Positions 45,927-47,429 of a stretch of DNA of 47,429 nucleotides are shown here, one piece after another. The position numbers and the translations under genes are program-made. Position 1 is the first letter of the stretch; the number at the start of each line of letters is the position of its first letter. Origin of the DNA: an uncultured Eubacteriales bacterium. Its GTDB lineage: Bacteria; Bacillota; Clostridia; Christensenellales; Aristaeellaceae. The notes beneath the pieces were generated by a model, which saw nothing but the letters and a program-made list of their open reading frames with translations, had not been told where the DNA came from and ran no database searches. Where the stretch lies: assembly GCA_902764915.1 (NCBI GenBank), contig CACWXY010000024.1, positions 1 through 47,429 of the forward strand. Reading direction: 5' to 3'.

Positions 45927-46997
45927 ATGGGAAAAACGATTGTACTGACAGGCGGTGGAACGTTAGGACATGTGACGCCGCATATGGCATTGATTCCTAA
46001 GCTGCAGGCATCAGGATATACAATCCACTATATCGGCACAGCCAATGGAATGGAAGCGGACAAAATCCGCGCCATACCGGGGATTACGTATCATGCTGTG
46101 AAGACAGGCAAGCTGCGCCGATACTTTTCCTGGCAGAATCTGACAGATCCGTTTCGTGTAGCAGCAGGGGCGTTTCAGTCTGCGCATCTGATGGGAAAAA
46201 TCAAGCCGGATATCGTATTCAGCAAAGGTGGATTTGTCGCCGTTCCTGTAGTATTTGGAGCTTGGCTTCACAGAGTACCTGTACTTTGTCATGAGAGCGA
46301 CCTGACGCCCGGTCTGGCCAATAAACTCTGCAAACCGTTTGCGAAAAAAATCGTTACAACCTTCCCAGAGTGCGCGCAGGCATTGGGCGAAAAAGCGGAG
46401 ACTGTGGGGACGCCATTGCGTCCAGACCTATTTTCCGGCACACGGGAAAGGGGTTTAGCAACGCTGGGATTCTCCGGAGACAAACCGATTCTTCTTATGG
46501 TGGGCGGCTCCAGCGGTGCACAATCTGTCAACAAGGTACTGCGGGAAGCTATTCCTGATCTGACGAAAACATTCGATATTGCACACATCTGCGGGAAGGG
46601 AAATCTTGCACCGGAACTGGAAGGGATCAAGGGTTATCGACAGATTGAATTTATAGACAAGGAAGCACCGGACATTTTTGCCTGTGCAGATCTGGTTCTC
46701 AGCCGGGCTGGCAGCAATGCGCTGATGGAATTTCAAGCGCTGGATAAGCCGATGCTCCTGGTTCCCTATCCCAAAGGAGCCAGTCGGGGGGATCAGATTC
46801 TGAATGCACAGAGCATGGAAAGACGCGGTCTGTGCCGGGTGCTGCTACAGGAAAACATGAATCGGAAAACAATAGTTCAGGAGCTGTATCAGACATGGGA
46901 AGAGCGGGATCAACTGAGGGATGCTGTTCGTCAGGCTCCACCAGCGGATGGTACAAAGCGCATTCTTTCACTGATTGAAGAACTGCGGAAAAAGTAA
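45927..46997 (+). CDS. murG: UDP-GlcNAc:lipid I N-acetylglucosaminyltransferase MurG
   Basis: A 356-residue GT28 enzyme that turns lipid I into lipid II on the inner membrane face. LTGGGTLGHVTPHMAL is the N-terminal glycine loop, VGGSSGAQSVNK the second, and SRAGSNALMEFQALDKP the UDP-GlcNAc site. It starts 3 nt after the nucleoside phosphorylase, with GGAG 12 bases upstream. murG usually lies in the dcw cluster with ftsW and murC; none of these is adjacent here. Confidence 0.95.
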   Translation: MGKTIVLTGGGTLGHVTPHMALIPKLQASGYTIHYIGTANGMEADKIRAIPGITYHAVKTGKLRRYFSWQNLTDPFRVAAGAFQSAHLMGKIKPDIVFSKGGFVAVPVVFGAWLHRVPVLCHESDLTPGLANKLCKPFAKKIVTTFPECAQALGEKAETVGTPLRPDLFSGTRERGLATLGFSGDKPILLMVGGSSGAQSVNKVLREAIPDLTKTFDIAHICGKGNLAPELEGIKGYRQIEFIDKEAPDIFACADLVLSRAGSNALMEFQALDKPMLLVPYPKGASRGDQILNAQSMERRGLCRVLLQENMNRKTIVQELYQTWEERDQLRDAVRQAPPADGTKRILSLIEELRKK

Positions 46998-47090
46998 AAC
47001 ATTTAAGTGATGAACACTTCCAAGAGTTTCTTGCGTAAAGTCAGTGGCAATGCTATACTTTCTTTTGTTAAAGTTGCAAGGTGCATTTGC
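46998..47090. other. Gap after murG with a small hairpin
   Basis: AAGTG-ATGAA-CACTT (47005-47019) is a weak 5-bp hairpin without a T-run. No convincing terminator follows murG, so its transcript may run into the small ORF beyond. Confidence 0.4.
47031..47059 (+). promoter_or_regulatory. Strong promoter near the window end
   Basis: TTGCGT (47031-47036), 17-bp spacer, TATACT (47054-47059) with a TGC extended -10. The predicted start is near 47066, 25 nt before the ATG of a small ORF. Confidence 0.7.
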
Positions 47091-47102
47091 ATGTATTGCA
47101 AC
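47073..47102 (+). repeat. Inverted repeat enclosing a start codon
   Basis: GTTGCAA (47073-47079) and TTGCAAC (47096-47102) are perfect complements, 16 nt apart. The loop holds TGCATTTGCA and the ATG at 47091, and the ribosome-site AAGG (47078-47081) partly lies in the left arm. In RNA it would hide the start region. Confidence 0.55.
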
Positions 47103-47282
47103 AGGGCAGAGGACTGCCTCCTAAGAAAAGGCTGGCTGCGCTATTTCGGAAAATGGAAACAGGCACTGCATTCGGAAATGAACCGGAATCTGGAACAGGC
47201 CGGCGTACGTGATTCAGGGGTAATAACCAGCAGACAGGAAAATGTCCTACTGCAAAAGTTAGAAAAGCCGATTGGAGATTGA
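47091..47282 (+). CDS. Possible 63-residue protein of unknown function
   Basis: The ORF reads MYCNRAEDCLLRKGW and continues basic and aromatic, then polar, to IGD. It has no family I recognise, no signal peptide and no membrane helix; two Cys lie at positions 3 and 9. Support comes from the promoter at 47031-47059 and AAGG nine bases before the ATG. An upstream ATG at 47007 precedes the predicted transcript start. The last 147 nt of the window (47283-47429) hold no gene I can support. The whole tail could also be a non-coding transcript or a decayed element. Confidence 0.4.
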   Translation: MYCNRAEDCLLRKGWLRYFGKWKQALHSEMNRNLEQAGVRDSGVITSRQENVLLQKLEKPIGD

Positions 47283-47429
47283 CTTTCCTGATTTGCAAAG
47301 ACCATCTCATAATTTCATGGTGAAAAAACAGGCTCAATGCGAAACTTTGTGGGTATTGAATTCTCACTCCAAAACTTGATCTCTCAGGGAAGTGAAGATG
47401 CACGAGGCGGATTCCCTTGTCATCAAATG

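Overview
The window looks like a chromosomal segment of a GC-moderate, monoderm member of the Bacillota. Gene families (YlxM-Ffh, a lysine L-box, MurG with a GGGTLGH loop, TIGR01906/DUF1461, NADP-type GdhA) and the compact operons fit an Erysipelotrichales-like gut bacterium best. That placement is an inference from gene style; no rRNA is present. I see no tRNA, rRNA, CRISPR array or intact mobile element.

Layout. 1-1160 is a decay zone: an IS5-type transposase broken by a stop, a frameshift and a lost catalytic Asp, followed by a frameshifted SEC-C zinc-motif gene. 1199-4642 (minus) is a tightly overlapping operon: transglutaminase-like protein, aroE, aroQ, NodB-type deacetylase. 4746-8902 (minus) holds lacZ with recA 14 nt behind it. 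9162-10511 is pepC, convergent with a large PAS-GGDEF-EAL-PAS-PAS protein. 13769-17203 (plus) is pyrE-rsmA-dut-GH43. Then come gdhA, pfkA and rimM-trmD-small membrane protein. 21896-27027 holds a PflA-like radical SAM gene, a zinc-motif methionine aminopeptidase, a zinc-ribbon membrane protein and a UvrA paralogue lacking the UvrB-binding region.

27130-32798 contains two back-to-back polar amino-acid ABC importers, each ordered binding protein, hairpin, permease, ATPase. The rightward one lies behind a clear lysine riboswitch with an intrinsic terminator, so it is very probably a lysine importer. The leftward one has a plain strong promoter. Three ATGCATAT repeats lie between them.

32845-35273 (minus) is a LarA-type nickel hydroxyacid racemase homologue coupled to an aminotransferase. 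35415-37741 (minus) is ylxM-ffh-rpsP-khpA. Divergent from it are secA, prfB (without the usual programmed frameshift), and a compact run DUF1461-tsaD-GNAT-pyrimidine nucleoside phosphorylase-murG. The window ends with a well-formed promoter driving a possible 63-residue protein whose start codon lies in the loop of an inverted repeat.

Most of the window is ordinary housekeeping. The points most worth following up are the lysine riboswitch and importer, the LarA-aminotransferase pair, the UvrB-independent UvrA paralogue with its membrane partner, recA behind lacZ, and the small terminal ORF. I did not find a convincing wholly new system.
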